Of a stretch of 64,000 nt of DNA, positions 11,717 to 21,412 are shown piece after piece. The number at the start of each line of letters is the position of its first letter. Position 1 is the first letter of the stretch. The DNA lies in contig MNCI01006577.1 of the NCBI GenBank assembly GCA_015680685.1, positions 60,785 through 124,784 on the forward strand, read 5' to 3'. The stretch is from Gnetum montanum (Eukaryota; Streptophyta; Gnetopsida; Gnetales; Gnetaceae). The translations under genes and the position numbers were made by a program. The notes beneath the pieces are model-generated. The model saw nothing but the letters and a program-made list of their open reading frames with translations. It did not search any database and was not told the DNA's origin.

Positions 11717-12160
11717 ACTAGTGTTAGTTTTACAGTTGTAATTCCAAGAGATGAGATAAAGCAATGTGATTAAAATGTGGTTTGGACTTGGTTTGAATCT
11801 TGGATAGAAAGGCTAATGATTACTTTAACCACCAATAAAACACAAGAATTCATTATGCTTATGGTAAGATACCTCATGTCTTGATTTTTGCAATCGCTTC
11901 TCAGTCCATCTCATCTCATTGTATGAATAATCATAACTTGTGGTTTTGTGTAATATAGAGTCATTTTTCTTAATTTGGTGATACTAACATGTATGTTTTG
12001 CTAAATAGGTATGCATTACATTCAACTCCTTGAGCACCTAAGGACACTTTTGGGCTTGGTTATACAAGGGCATTAAGGACTAGAGCCTACTTTGGGGAGG
12101 ACTCACTTGTATAATTGTTGTATCTTATACGTGCTAAGTGATTCCACATCATCTTAAGTC
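11717..12160. repeat. 444-bp direct repeat, copy 2 (filled-site version)
   Basis: Second copy of 11,008-11,451, following the LTR fragment and continuing into unique sequence at 12,161. The bases 12,161-12,405 that follow show nothing recognisable. Confidence 0.85.
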
Positions 12161-12405
12161 TTCCATATCAATAAATGTCAATAAAAACTTCCCATATCAT
12201 TCAAGCTATTCATTTTAACAACATGGACTCATTGCCCTTCTCATCTATCTCATCAATAATTCATATAATTCAAGATTCCTTCTTCATACATTTTCTATGC
12301 CAAATGTGCACTAAATATGCATCATTCATAGCCCAAGATCCTATGAATATGCTTTAAACCTTCCATAAATTCAAAAGGAGTCATTTTTTCCTCAAAAATC
12401 ATGAG

Positions 12406-12601
12406 TGATGAGTGGTGAATACCTCTACACTCAACCATATGAATCACTAAGCATTCACACATGATCCAGTCAAATTCTATGGACTCTATATTTTTCAGTA
12501 CACTAGCATCTAGGATGTGAACTTGCCCTAATAGTCATTTGTTGTCTTTGCAATTACACTTATGATATGCAGAGGTATAGTTAAGTGTAATCGAGGTGTA
12601 T
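12406..12601 (-). repeat. Truncated LTR of the TGATGAG family
   Basis: It begins TGATGAGTGGTGAATACC and matches the first 196 bp of the other reverse LTRs. It is cut where the next LTR starts at 12,602. The rest of this LTR was not found to the right. Confidence 0.65.
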
Positions 12602-13581
12602 TGATAAGTAGTGAGGTACCCCTATGCCAAACCATCCAAATCACAAAGCGTTCACGTGTTATTCAGTTGAATTTCATGGACTTTATAGTTTTTCGTACAC
12701 TAGTCTTCTAGAAAGTGAACCTTGATCTAAGGTCATTCGTTGTCTTCCTGATTACACTTGTGAAGCATAATGGTATGGTTAAAAGTAAGCAAGGCATATA
12801 ATTTTTTATCATTTTGTATTTTATGATTTGGGTGCTTGAAAAGAGAGATAGAATAATTTAATAACTAATTTGATTCAACCAACTAACTAATCTTTAACTA
12901 ATCCTAACATAAGCATTCAGTCCCACTTTTCGTACATGTCCTAAACCTACGTATCCATTGCAAGGTTACCAAGCACTATGCTATTGGACATACTAAGCAA
13001 TAACACTGCTAGGATTACCAAGGGAATATGTGTTATGCTTGAAGCAGTTGTACTTATGTACTTAACATTTTTAGCTTAATTGATTTAAGTATAATTTGGC
13101 TTAATTTAGTTTAATCAATTGAATATTTAATAAAAATAATGAATGCATAAAGAAAACATTTAAGCTATCTAGAATGTTGGAAGGTTTATTAAGAAGCTCA
13201 TCTTTATTGCTATACACATTGTCATGCTCAGGTATAACAATGCTTGAATAAAGATTCGTACACTTAATGACTCCTACTATGCACACTCGAGAAATATTCT
13301 AACTTTTAAATGTAAAAATTAGAAGAGTTTGACTACTACTATGAATTTGATGCCCATAAACATAGTTGGGAGCTTGTATTTATAGTTTTTGCTTTATGGC
13401 TACGTCAATGGGGCCCTTTCAACATGGCAAATGCTACATCGACATGGCCCCATTGATGGGGCAAAACCACATAAATGGGACTTCGTCAATGGGGGTCTAT
13501 CAAAGAGGTCACATCAGTGGGGGTCCATCAAAGAGGTCACATCAATGGGGGTCCATCAATGTGGCTTATTGATGTTCATCA
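12602..13581 (-). repeat. Reverse LTR (3' LTR) of the TGATGAG family
   Basis: This 980-bp repeat runs from TGATAAGTAGTGAGG to TTCATCA. Directly to its right is TACCCCACGACTGAATAAAAATTCATCC. Read on the minus strand, that is the end of an internal region with a GTGGGG purine tract, so this is a 3' LTR of a minus-strand element. U3 contains about 2.5 units of a 28-bp tandem repeat (13,491-13,560, GTGGGGGTCCATCAAAGAGG core). Confidence 0.75.
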
Positions 13582-13880
13582 TACCCCACGACTGAATAAA
13601 AATTCATCCTCAAGTTCTTTTACAAAATTGGAAAGGTATGGAATTATTTATTGACTCTTAACAAAACAAAACAAACTAACTTGACAAAACTAAATGCCTG
13701 AGTGTATAGATCAGCAAATTAAAAAAATCATGGTGTTCATGACACAAAATTGAACACCATTACATGACTCTACAAAACTTTTGACAACACATCCTATGAT
13801 GGTGTGAAGATAGTGGTGAAGATTAGATAGTTCTAGGCAGTGGTGGCTCTTGAGGCTTTGAAGGACATTCGCCAGCTTTG
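13582..13880 (-). mobile_element. 3' end of the internal region of a minus-strand TGATGAG-family element
   Basis: The first 40 bases match 62,286-62,325, the equivalent position beside another 3' LTR of the family. A GGCAGTGGTGGCTCTTG segment at 13,836 matches GGCGGTGGCTCC at 62,474. The internal region then stops, giving way to GTTACGC-rich sequence and plastid DNA. No open frame of note. Confidence 0.55.
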
Positions 13881-13965
13881 GGCCTGTACAGTAACATTCT
13901 GTAGCGTAGCGTAACACCCTATTATGCTGCGTTGTTATGCACTGTTACGCTGTGTTACGTAATAG
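13881..13965. repeat. GTTACGC palindromic fragment
   Basis: About 85 bases are dense in GCGTAAC/GTTACGC words in both orientations. The same word pattern occurs in the solo LTR at 51,227-52,420 (near 51,330 and 51,430-51,500). It is probably a scrap of that LTR family's U3. Confidence 0.4.
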
Positions 13966-14345
13966 CATGAATCGATTGGAAATTGGTCTACTCATTAACC
14001 CCCTCTACACGAAGAAAGCGTTTCCATCGTGTAGAAACAAAAGCATCCACGCCCAAAAAAATCCTTTTGTTATAAGCTCAATGGGAACATTTGTCTTGTC
14101 TTCGACAAGCGAACTTTGTTGACGTATTCGTCCAATTAAACACTTTACGCCGAAAAAACTAAAATTGTCGGACTTTTGATACGCATTCTCCCTGCCCTCG
14201 AAGGAGGTTTGTGAACTAATAAAAAGATTCTGAGCAATAACGTAAAAAGCGTGCTGAAACAAAAACGGATATAAAAAACATTCTTGGCAAAGTATGTTAT
14301 CTTTTTGAAATAAAATAACCATTTAGAATGAAAATGAAAGTACAT
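13966..14345 (-). pseudogene. matK: Nuclear-inserted plastid matK, N-terminal fragment
   Basis: matK is the maturase encoded inside the plastid trnK intron; it helps splice group II introns in the chloroplast. The minus strand reads the typical N-terminal region: ECFLYPFLFQ near 14,275, then a Phe-rich block, then KCLIGRIRQQ near 14,135. After one frame change it reads GVNEQTNFQSIHA up to the left junction at about 13,966. Only about 120 of some 500 codons are present. The frameshift and the loss of everything downstream show a dead nuclear copy. The trnK intron and exon to the right are in the correct order and orientation, which confirms the origin. Confidence 0.85.
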
Positions 14346-14952
14346 TTAAAAACACAGTGCAATCTAGTTTGGTCTAGTAGAATAGAATGGGGATTTAGCA
14401 TTCCAGAAAACATTGATCTCATTCATCATGCATTGTCGTTATGCATGAAGGAAAAATCCTTCTATTTTAACAACTGAAAGCTCTCCTAACTAAAAATATA
14501 AGATCAGCACACTCAATTTTTTACACAAAAGTTGTCGAGTCCTTAGGACTATTGTTCAATTTCTGATAAAAAGAAAAAACCTCCCTCAAATCGAATACTA
14601 AAAAGCTTTTAACTTCTGATTAGTAAAAGGAATTCCTCGCTATTTTTTGAGGACCAGATTGTCGTTTATCCGAGTTTCTTCGTTTTCAAGCTATTTAGCT
14701 TTTTCCATAGACTCCCCTAACTACAAAAATATTGTCCTTTAATCGATCTTCTTTTCTTTCCAGAGATTTTGTCCGCAAAAAAAAAGAAAAAAGAAAAAAA
14801 AAAGAAAAAAATCAAAACCAGACCCTTTCCAAAAGATGACATGCTCTTTTTTCCTTGTAATTTATAGGATCAGTCAAAGCTTTATGGCCGTTACCGATGC
14901 CATCAACAAAATTGTTGACTTGATGCCCAAATGTCAAAAAATTGAGTCGCAC
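14346..14952 (-). other. Plastid trnK-UUU group II intron, 5' part
   Basis: Read on the minus strand it starts with GTGCGAC, the usual group II 5' splice motif. It continues with TTTGACTGATCC and GGAAAAAAGAGCATGTC, conserved blocks of the land-plant trnK intron, before reaching matK. A purine-rich run (14,780-14,810) and several A-runs may be later slippage. Confidence 0.8.
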
Positions 14953-14990
14953 TTAAAAAGCCAGGTACTCTACCATTGAGTTAGCAACCC
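14953..14990 (-). tRNA. trnK-UUU: trnK-UUU 5' exon (plastid-derived fragment)
   Basis: The minus strand reads GGGTTGCTAACTCAATGGTA and on to CTTTTTAA. This is the plastid tRNA-Lys(UUU) 5' half with a C-to-T change, a local change in the anticodon arm, and one extra T. The 3' exon is absent, so it cannot give a functional tRNA. It is inserted organelle DNA, not a nuclear tRNA gene. Confidence 0.85.
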
Positions 14991-16160
14991 TTGACAATGG
15001 TGAAAAAATCTAGTAAAACAAATAACTGCAAAAAACGAAATATATATATATATATATACATCGAAAAAACTTTCTTTTTACACTATACACTAAAGATATT
15101 AGTAGATGACACTATTTGTCAATCCTTTATTATCAACTTTTGACCATAACAAATTGACCATAAAAAATAGAATTAGTTTTTGACAAATTTGGAAGAAAAA
15201 AAAGGTATTCCCAACTGAAAAAAATAAATGATAAATCAACAACACTTTTTGTTGTCGTTGTAATATAGCTAAATAATTTTTGTAATCAATAAAATTATGT
15301 CGAATTTAGATCTAACTAGGCTGTAATAATTCAATTTCAAAAAAAAGCTAACAAAAAAAAAAAAAACCTAAACCTTGCTTTACTTAGAAGGTTCCTTTCC
15401 GGACAAAACTACCCAAGTCTATACCTTGTAGGACAGTTAGTTGCGACTCGTTCTCGATGTTCTGCAAGGCACGCAGCATAACAGTTCAACCCTACTCGTA
15501 AATTTATCAGTTATTCTTGAAACATACCGACACAGTATATTCACCGACTATTTAAACACCTAATGTCTTTAACGGCATTCTTTTTCCTGTAGGTAGTTTC
15601 AGTGGCATTCTATCTTCCACGAGAGGGAACACAGGCTCTCTCTGTGCTATCGACAGACGGTTTGAATAAGGAAGAGACAAGTTACCGTATCTAGCAAGGA
15701 CTTTGAATGAAGAGCCTGTTTATGCGCTGAATAGCAATATTTAATTGCCACAACTGCACTTTGTAAACAAAAGAGAATAATATCTCACGAATGGTAGCAG
15801 AAACATTTGGGGTAGGAGCGAAAGATCCATTAATAACGGAGATTTGAAAGATGGAATAGCGATCACAAGCCTCGTAAGATACACTAAGGTGAGTGATTTT
15901 TCACTAAATTCAAGCAGCTAGGACATCGGTTGCTTTTCATCATGATCTGATCGTTATTGGACTGTGGGGTTGGTTGAGTGTTTTTGTTTACCGGCGTATC
16001 CCTTAAGATAAGACAAAGTTCATTTGGAGGAAGAGTCTTCAATACATACAGCATTGAATAATGCTGAGGATTCGTGAAAGGAAACCAACGAAATTCATGT
16101 GGTCTACCCTGCTCTTCAGGGTCTGCTGATGGACCTTTCCTATGCGTCATTAGAATCAAT
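14991..16160. other. Unassigned sequence right of trnK, possibly also organellar
   Basis: In the plastid this would be the region upstream of trnK. It starts AT-rich, with (TA)n at 15,040-15,058. From 15,380 to 16,160 it is less decayed than the retroelements, and the minus strand has an open frame from 16,159 to 15,884 (91 residues, Pro/Asn-rich, motif PHEFRWFPFTNPQHYS). I cannot match it to rps16, chlB, psbK or any other gene I know. It could be plastid spacer, mitochondrial DNA or a nuclear gene fragment. Confidence 0.3.
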
Positions 16161-16369
16161 TCCGTTCGTTATTTTGAATTACATTTTCATGCACTTTTTA
16201 CCAATAATAGACACTTATGCCTATATTTTACCGATAGAGTCTCACAAAATAGGGATATGCATAGAAGCAATGATACTAAACTACTTAATATATTTTGTTT
16301 TTAAAATTTCATTTTAATATTTTGAGAGCAGGATTTATTTATAAATAGATGTTTTACTTATTGTGAAAT

Positions 16370-16735
16370 TTTTTGCAACTCTTGGGACAATTCAAAGTGT
16401 TGTGGAATTGCATAGTTTTACAATATTAATCATGGGAAACATACATCCAGTCAATCTTAACACACTGAGATCATAGGTCATCAAGCAATATTTTTATCAA
16501 GATTTAGACACTTTGATGCAAAGGTTGTTTTATTTGTCAAGCTTCCTTTGCCATTCTTAAAAGTTTTGCAATTCCTCCAACAATTTGAAATAACGATTCT
16601 TATAATCACATAGTTTTACAACACTAAATCTTGTGAAGCATATGACCAATCAATCTAACACACTAAGATCCAAGGTCATCAAGCAGTATTTAGCAATATT
16701 TTGAAGATTTAGCAATATTGTCAATGACCTTCAAA
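16370..16735. repeat. Imperfect tandem duplication, unit about 195 bp
   Basis: 'gcaactcttgggacaattcaaa...catagttttacaa...atcaagcaatatt' at 16,376-16,495 recurs at 16,570-16,690 with many substitutions. The sequence around it (16,161-17,290) is AT-rich, and I see no gene in it. Confidence 0.5.
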
Positions 16736-17289
16736 AGCTAGTGTTGATTCCAACATTCCCATGCTTGGCATGGGCCCATGGATTTTGAATTTTTCTACCA
16801 CTAGGGCTTAGAGTCCTATGATCATCAATAATAGGTTATTGAGACAACTAATACTTGGGAGCATGATGAGACTACCAGTTTATTAGTTGTGAGATTTAGT
16901 AGATAAGTTACAATAGAAAACTATCGTCAATCCTTTAGTTACCTCAACAAGTTTGCCCATGTAGTTTGGTTGAATTACCAAGATGTGTTGCTTTATTCAC
17001 TGTTAAGGTAGAATATATATTGCCATTGCTAAAGCTAATAAGGATTATTATTATTGATGTTGTTTTTATATATTTTCTTTTTTTAGTAGATCTAATTTTA
17101 TTTTCTTTTTATCGAGCATAGAAAGAAGTAATTTATTCTTTACTTTTATTTAAGTACCATTCATCTTGGTAAATCTCCGCCTTCTATTTTAATATCCAAA
17201 ATTATTAACATGTCATTAGAAAAAAAAATTTGGCATTTTCGGTCTTTGCATTTTAAATAAAACATCTTTCAAAACAAAAATCGTAAAAC

Positions 17290-18109
17290 CTTGCAAAAAG
17301 TAAGGAAGGCCTTTGTTGATGTCAACATCGCTCGTGCTAGGCATGGGACCATGATCAACAAGTCTAATCTCTTAGCACTGAGCATAAAGAAAGTTAATTT
17401 GTACAAGCACCTCTTGGGGCCTGATTCATAATGGTGAGCTTGTGGCAATGGTTATGTTGCCATGCCATGATGGCATGGACGTAATTGCCGTAGAGGTGAT
17501 GTAATTGATAGTGGTAATGCTAGGAGTTACATGCATTACATGAGTTACATTGGTGGTAACCGATGGTGGTGGAGAATGTGGTGGGAGTTATGGCCAAGTG
17601 GTGCCAAGAGTTACATGTGGTGGTAGTGTAACTAACAATGTAGTAGTCTCGGGTGTTACAGAAGTTACGTAACAGCTTGAGTGGTGGGCGTAATCGACAT
17701 GGGACATGTGCATTTAAACACTTAGATGAGCAGCTATAAAAGGGATGTGCTACAAATGTTGTGGGAGGAGAAGGGACGTGGCCTCCTTTCTCTTTGGCAC
17801 AATGATGTGATGCTAGACAGTGGGTAGCACCTGCAGTTTTCCCTCTCTCTCTTACATCAATAGGGCATGCTGCAGACGATTGTAGGGGAAAGCAGGAAAC
17901 TCTCAGCACTAGTGGGGGGCTATGCAACAAGTAGTAGGTAGATCATCTATCAAGGACTTCCCTCTCTAGAGGAAACAAACAAATGACAATTTTTCTTTCT
18001 TTGGCATATTGTCATTGACCAACCTCTCCCCTCTCTAGCAGGGTGCGTGATGGTGGCGATCACAACAAAAATGGTGGTGACGTGGTTGTAAACGACAAGC
18101 AGCACCTAC
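17290..18109. other. Unassigned stretch with repeated GTTACATG/GTAATG words
   Basis: From 17,430 to 17,700 the sequence is rich in TGGTGG, GTTACAT and GTAATG words with weak internal repetition. No LTR ends or conserved protein segments are seen. It is GC-richer than its left flank. Confidence 0.3.
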
Positions 18110-18345
18110 AACCTCCCCTCTCTCTCACTAGGGCTAGCCTCTCTCTTATAAGGACCAACCTCTCTCTCACATTGGGAGCTAGCCTCTCTCTTACATTGGG
18201 GGTCAACCTCTCTCTCATCGCGACTAGCATCTCTCTCACATTGGGGGCACACCTCTCTCTCATTGGGGCTAGCCTCTCTCTCATATTAGGGGCTAGCCTC
18301 TCTCTCATTGGGGCCAACCTCTCTCTTGTCAGGCTCCAGCCTCTC
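18110..18345. repeat. Minisatellite, unit about 27 bp (GGGGCTAGCCTCTCTCTCATT)
   Basis: About eight imperfect copies of GGGGCTAGCCTCTCTCTCAT lie head to tail. The unit is roughly a multiple of three, so both strands read open and give false Leu/Ser-rich or Arg-rich frames. CT-rich simple repeats follow at 18,448-18,472, 18,529-18,550 and 18,696-18,715. Confidence 0.75.
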
Positions 18346-18715
18346 CTCTCTTCGGTGGCATGCATGGTAGATAGAACAACATGCGCACTAGGAAACAAAG
18401 GCTGCAAATGACGTGTCTATAGCATGTAGAGAAAACAACAGTGGCATCTCTCTCTCTCTCCTCCCTTCCCCAGTAGATAATGATAGACAAAATTGTAAAC
18501 CATAATGGTGGTTGGCGATAGAATAGATCTCTCTCTCTCTCCCTCTCTTTATAAATCTGAACTGACAACTGCAGTAGGGTTCTCTCTTCGGCAATGGTGA
18601 AGTTGCAATAGGTAGCCTCCTTGGGTTTTCTACCACCAACGGTAGGTTGCGTGGTAGGTGATGGTAAGGTGTGTGATGGTGGAACATTGGACAAATCTCT
18701 CTCTCTCTCTTCCTT

Positions 18716-19349
18716 TCCTATTGGCTACAAGCAGCATCGGCTACAATGGCATCTACAACGATGAGGTGGCACGAACCGATGACAACAACTAGGGACCAAG
18801 GAAAAATTTAAATTTTCTTACTACCTATTATGTTTTTATGAAGTCTTGATTTTCAAGATTGTTATCCAATTTGAATTCTCCCAACCTTTTAATTTTATAT
18901 ATCTTGTTTTGAAACATCACATGACCCTCTCTAGCTAAGACTATTCCTGAGTTTTCATACCCATATGGGAGGTTCTCTAGGCAATAGTCTCCTCAAATGA
19001 GTTTTTCTAGGGTGTTGATGTGCCCAAAATTTATGCATCAACAGGATTTTAATTTGACCTTGAAAGGTAATTCTGTCAAATATTCTTATATAATAGGAAG
19101 TGGTGAAATTTTTTAACAAAAGATTAATGTTGCACCATGTCGATGATGATCTCTACCAGAGCGAAGGAATGTTAACTCTACAGTTTTCATTTTCATGCTA
19201 GCAATGTAGCAGGGTCTATGTAGCAAATTCTATGGAATGATGATTTTTATCTATCAGTGAAAGCATAGCAAAATTTGCAACCATGCCACTACCATAATTG
19301 GTAATGTGCATGAGAAAATGCAATTTTTTGCCTTTGGGAGAGCTACATG
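18716..19349. other. Unassigned flank left of element A
   Basis: There is no coding signal. The last five bases before the LTR (ACATG, 19,345-19,349) would be the target duplication of element A, but the right end of A is lost so this cannot be checked. Confidence 0.3.
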
Positions 19350-21009
19350 TGAAACATCACCAAATTCGGGCTCCTGAGTCTTAACCACAAATTTGTTTAA
19401 GTGTCAAAACTTGGCAAATTTCTCTAAGTGTCAAGACTATGCTCCCCACTCGTGGGACTACGCTCTAGAGCATAGTTAGTGTAGTTGACATAGGTAGTCA
19501 AATCTTACAAGATTTTTTCTAAGTGTTGACGACAACTGTAGATTTTTCTAGGTGTTGGACTATGCTCCCCTTGTCTAGACTACACTCTAAAGCATAGTCA
19601 ATGTAGTCTATATACCAATGAACAATTTTTGCAAATTTTCCTAAGTGTTAAGGCGGAACCAGTCAAGCCTACTGAGCATGGAAAAAATAATTTGGCAGAT
19701 TTTTCTAACTTTTGAGGCTATACTCCCTACTATGCTCTAGAGCGTAGCTAGCATAGTCTACATGAAGACATTAATTTTTACCAGATTTATCTAAGTGTTT
19801 AGACTATGCTTTCCTTGATGAAACTACACTCTAGAGCATAGTCTGCATTGGACCTCATCTTTTGGCAAAATTTTCTAACTTTGTTGGACTACACTCTAGA
19901 GCATAGTTAGCATAGTCATGTAAAATTGCCTCTAAAAGCCTCTAGAACTTAGCATCAGCTAGCATCTTAGCTCCAACATTCCTTCAACAAGTAATATTAG
20001 CAAGTTTTATCTCTTTTGTACCCCCCATTTGCCCCAAAATTGTACCTACACTCAACACCACTTGAGAGAGTGGACAATGTAGTCTCCCAAACTACACTAT
20101 TTTGCATTATATTTAGGTACTTTGTGGTCTATTTAGCACTTGTGCATGCAATCTTGGTAGTGTAGTCACAATTTGGTAGTTTCATAGGGTCCATCGTAGC
20201 ACACCATCAGAACACCATTTGCTTCAGTGGGAGTGTAGTTGGGGCTAGCATAGTCCCAGCTACTCCTCTACCACATGGTGCCCAATCTACAACTCATGCT
20301 AAGTTTAGGCCTATAAATACCCAAGTGCTTTACGTTTTAGGGGTTGGCATTTTGAAACATTTGACTAGCAAACTTGCATCTCGAGCAACTTAGCACTTGA
20401 GTGCACTTGGCATTTTGACGAACTTTGGGACACTATGGCACCATTGTACACTACCCAACACACTGTAGCCCATTGTAGTTCATAGGACACCATGGTAGCC
20501 AACCTAGTAGGCTTAGATTTTATGGCGGATGTTAGTCTTCGTAGCCTAGACACCCTGAGATTGTGACTACGCTACTTACTACGCTTGTTTGTACACCGCA
20601 TACCTTCTAAACTTTTTTTTGTAGTTGACTACACTTCCCTTGTCTGGGGTGGTGCCACTTCCTCTCTTGCTCACATATTATACATTTTTAGCACTTTCTT
20701 TTGCATTTTAACATTCTATTCACATTTTTTCATTATTTTTACACATATTCGTGCATTTGCATCCTCATTTTGCATTAGAAACCCTAACTACGCCCACCCC
20801 TGTAGACACCACGGACATTGCAAACATTGTGCAAACCCTTAACATTCATTTCATTGTAACACCCGTAAGTTCCAGTTTGATTGACAAGACCATTCTAGGA
20901 ACCCTACCTCCATTTTCCAGTAGGCCTTCATGTAGAAGTGGGGTCCAGACTATGAGACTGCGGACCTCTTAGTGTACCATTTTAGCCTTCGACATTTTTG
21001 GTTGCTACA
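19350..21009 (+). repeat. 5' LTR of giant Tat-like element A
   Basis: The 1,660-bp repeat runs from TGAAACATCACC to GGTTGCTACA. Its first about 870 bp match 45,788-46,653 at the other end of the element. It contains a TATA box (TATAAATA, 20,312-20,319). Repeated words 'ctctagagcatagt' occur between 19,460 and 19,910. The end is set by the primer site that follows. Confidence 0.8.
20312..20319 (+). promoter_or_regulatory. TATA box of element A LTR
   Basis: TATAAATA followed by CCCAAGTG. The LTRs of B (28,734) and the solo LTR at 51,227 (51,772) have TATAAATACCC in the same position, so the core promoter is conserved across the family. Confidence 0.6.
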
Positions 21010-21015
21010 GTTTTC

Positions 21016-21032
21016 TAGCACTAGAAGGAGGA
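21016..21032 (+). other. Primer-binding site of element A (decayed)
   Basis: TAGCACTAGAAGGAGGA differs by a few transitions from TGGCGCTAGAAGGAGGG at 29,350 in element B, at the same distance from the LTR end. I cannot name the tRNA with confidence. The bases from here to 21,412 are a 5' leader with repeated TTAGTCATTTTT words. Confidence 0.55.
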
Positions 21033-21412
21033 CCCTTGCCATTTCCTTCTTTGGCCATCCCTTGATTGTTGCCCTACATGCTCTCTGTACTATTGATGTA
21101 GACTAGACCTTGTCATTGGTTCCCTTGGAACCTTGCCTAACAACACTAGAGCATATACCTTGCGCTTTGCCAAATTCTGAATGCTCAAGAGAGCATAGTT
21201 GGCTCTCAGCATAGAGAGCATAGTTGGCTCTTAAGGTAGAGTGTAGTCCTAGAGTTGGCCATTTTTTTGCATTTTTATACTTAGTCATTTTTTTGCGCTT
21301 TTACACTTATTCATTTTTTAGCAATTTTATACTTAGCCATTTTTTCCATTCTCGTACTTAGTCATTTTTCTCCCTTTTGCATTAGTAACTATTTGTATTT
21401 TCCTTTTGTACC

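Noticed and set aside
14953-14990. Nuclear tRNA-Lys gene
   Set aside because: Only the 5' half is present, and it is followed by the plastid group II intron and matK, so it is an inserted plastid fragment.
15040-15058. (TA)n run as an origin or regulatory element
   Set aside because: It is an ordinary microsatellite with no further signal around it.
18043-18411. Long open frames on both strands (122 and 115 codons)
   Set aside because: They are products of the 27-bp minisatellite: periodic Leu/Ser or Arg-rich repeats with no start context or domain.
19345-19349. ACATG as the confirmed target duplication of element A
   Set aside because: The right end of A is truncated at 46,653, so the partner copy cannot be verified.
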